DNA from: Actinomycetota bacterium
GTDB lineage: Bacteria > Actinomycetota > CADDZG01 > WHSQ01
Length of the DNA stretch: 14,221 nt
Direction: 5' to 3'
NCBI GenBank assembly: GCA_016781115.1
Contig: JADDQX010000046.1
Span: forward strand, 1-14,221
The position numbers and the translations under genes are program-made. Shown piece after piece: positions 13,862 to 14,221 of this stretch (position 1 is the stretch's first letter; each line of letters starts with the position of its first letter). The notes under the pieces are model-generated. The model was not told the DNA's origin. It worked only from the letters and a program-made list of their open reading frames with translations, and made no database searches.

Positions 13862-14221
13862 ATGAGAAAGATCGCACTGGGCCCCCTCGTGAGGGGGCCC
13901 AGTCACATCCGCTTCCGCTACCGGTCGCAGAGAGGGCGGCTGGCCGCCTGTCTGCTGATACTTCTATCCGCATGCTCGGGTGGGGAACCTCCCGGGCGCC
14001 CGGCGGTCGCAGCCGTATCCGACGTCGGCGGGTCGCCTTTCAGGGATTGCCTCGCGGATCGACCTATCCCGCGGTTCGCCAACGACAGCGGCGAGGTCGA
14101 GCCCACCATCGCGGTCGACCCGAACGACGCGGAACGCATCGCGGTCGCGTGGCAGCAGGACCGTTGGTTCGACGGAGCCTCCAGGGGGATCGTCGTCGCC
14201 GTGACCGCAGACGGGGGCAGC
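13862..14221 (+). CDS. Asp-box/sialidase-like lipoprotein, N-terminal part (runs off the window)
   Basis: The frame stays open to the right edge (120 codons from ATG 13862). A lipoprotein signal is clear: RGRLAACLLILLSAC followed by SGGEPPG, with a lipobox L-S-A-C. After a short linker comes VEPTIAVDPNDAERIAVAW and, at the very edge, VVAVTADGGS, the beginning of an Asp-box. This pattern matches the opening of the propellers in the two other Asp-box proteins in this window (compare LAVDPKDTKHIVSV in the 11392 gene). The start is uncertain: ATG 13862 gives a long N-region of about 28 residues and has no good Shine-Dalgarno, GTG 13889 gives 19. The strong hairpin 13876-13903 covers this start region. 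Probably an outer-face lipid-anchored paralogue. Confidence 0.72.
   Translation, partial: MRKIALGPLVRGPSHIRFRYRSQRGRLAACLLILLSACSGGEPPGRPAVAAVSDVGGSPFRDCLADRPIPRFANDSGEVEPTIAVDPNDAERIAVAWQQDRWFDGASRGIVVAVTADGGS
13876..13903. terminator. Very strong GC-rich hairpin, terminator-like, overlapping the next gene's 5' end
   Basis: ACTGGGCCCCCT (13876-13887) and AGGGGGCCCAGT (13892-13903) pair perfectly over 12 bp around a CGTG loop. It lies 51 nt after the stop of the Asp-box/CWB2 gene and looks like a T-less intrinsic terminator. It also falls within the possible coding start of the next gene (ATG 13862 or GTG 13889). Confidence 0.6.

Noticed and set aside
1..14221. CRISPR arrays, tRNA/rRNA genes, insertion sequences, integrases or attachment sites
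   Set aside because: No regularly spaced repeats, tRNA-like cloverleaf, transposase motif or flanking inverted repeats were seen when reading the window; the gene content looks chromosomal.

Overview
The window is GC-rich with dense genes and short intergenic gaps. Cell-wall-binding type 2 (CWB2) repeats, a lipoprotein signal, several secreted single-pass anchored proteins and frequent GTG/TTG starts fit a high-GC actinobacterial genome (Actinomycetota, perhaps an uncultured lineage). This assignment is inference from gene style; no rRNA or other phylogenetic marker is present.

Left part (1-2472): the tail of a GH5-type glycoside hydrolase fragment, a cytoplasmic-looking BtuF-like cobalamin-binding protein, and a convergent MFS transporter whose stop codon overlaps that of the BtuF-like gene.

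Minus-strand envelope operon (7290 down to 1237): a signal-peptide/beta-domain/TM-anchored protein, a membrane-anchored protein with six Asp-box (BNR) repeats, an ArsP/DUF318-type permease with a CxxC motif, a secreted DM13-domain protein (start overlaps the permease stop by 4 nt), a broken cupredoxin remnant, and the MFS transporter. The permease, DM13 and cupredoxin content suggests a metal or redox function at the cell surface.

Centre (7430-10468): a small multi-pass membrane protein converges on, and overlaps by 15 nt, an 868-residue FtsH-like membrane protease. This protease carries two complete, diverged AAA+ ATPase modules before its M41 zinc-peptidase domain. It is the most unusual object in the window, because ordinary FtsH has one AAA module and about 600-650 residues.

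Right part (10622-14221, plus strand): a second anchored beta-domain protein, a large secreted protein joining Asp-box repeats to CWB2 repeats, and the start of a further Asp-box lipoprotein that runs off the edge. Together with the minus-strand operon this gives a roughly mirrored layout: on each side of the tandem-AAA FtsH a 'beta-domain + linker + TM' protein is followed by an Asp-box protein. The genes may form one envelope module (surface recognition, transport, membrane proteolysis), but that link is inferred from position and shared architecture only.
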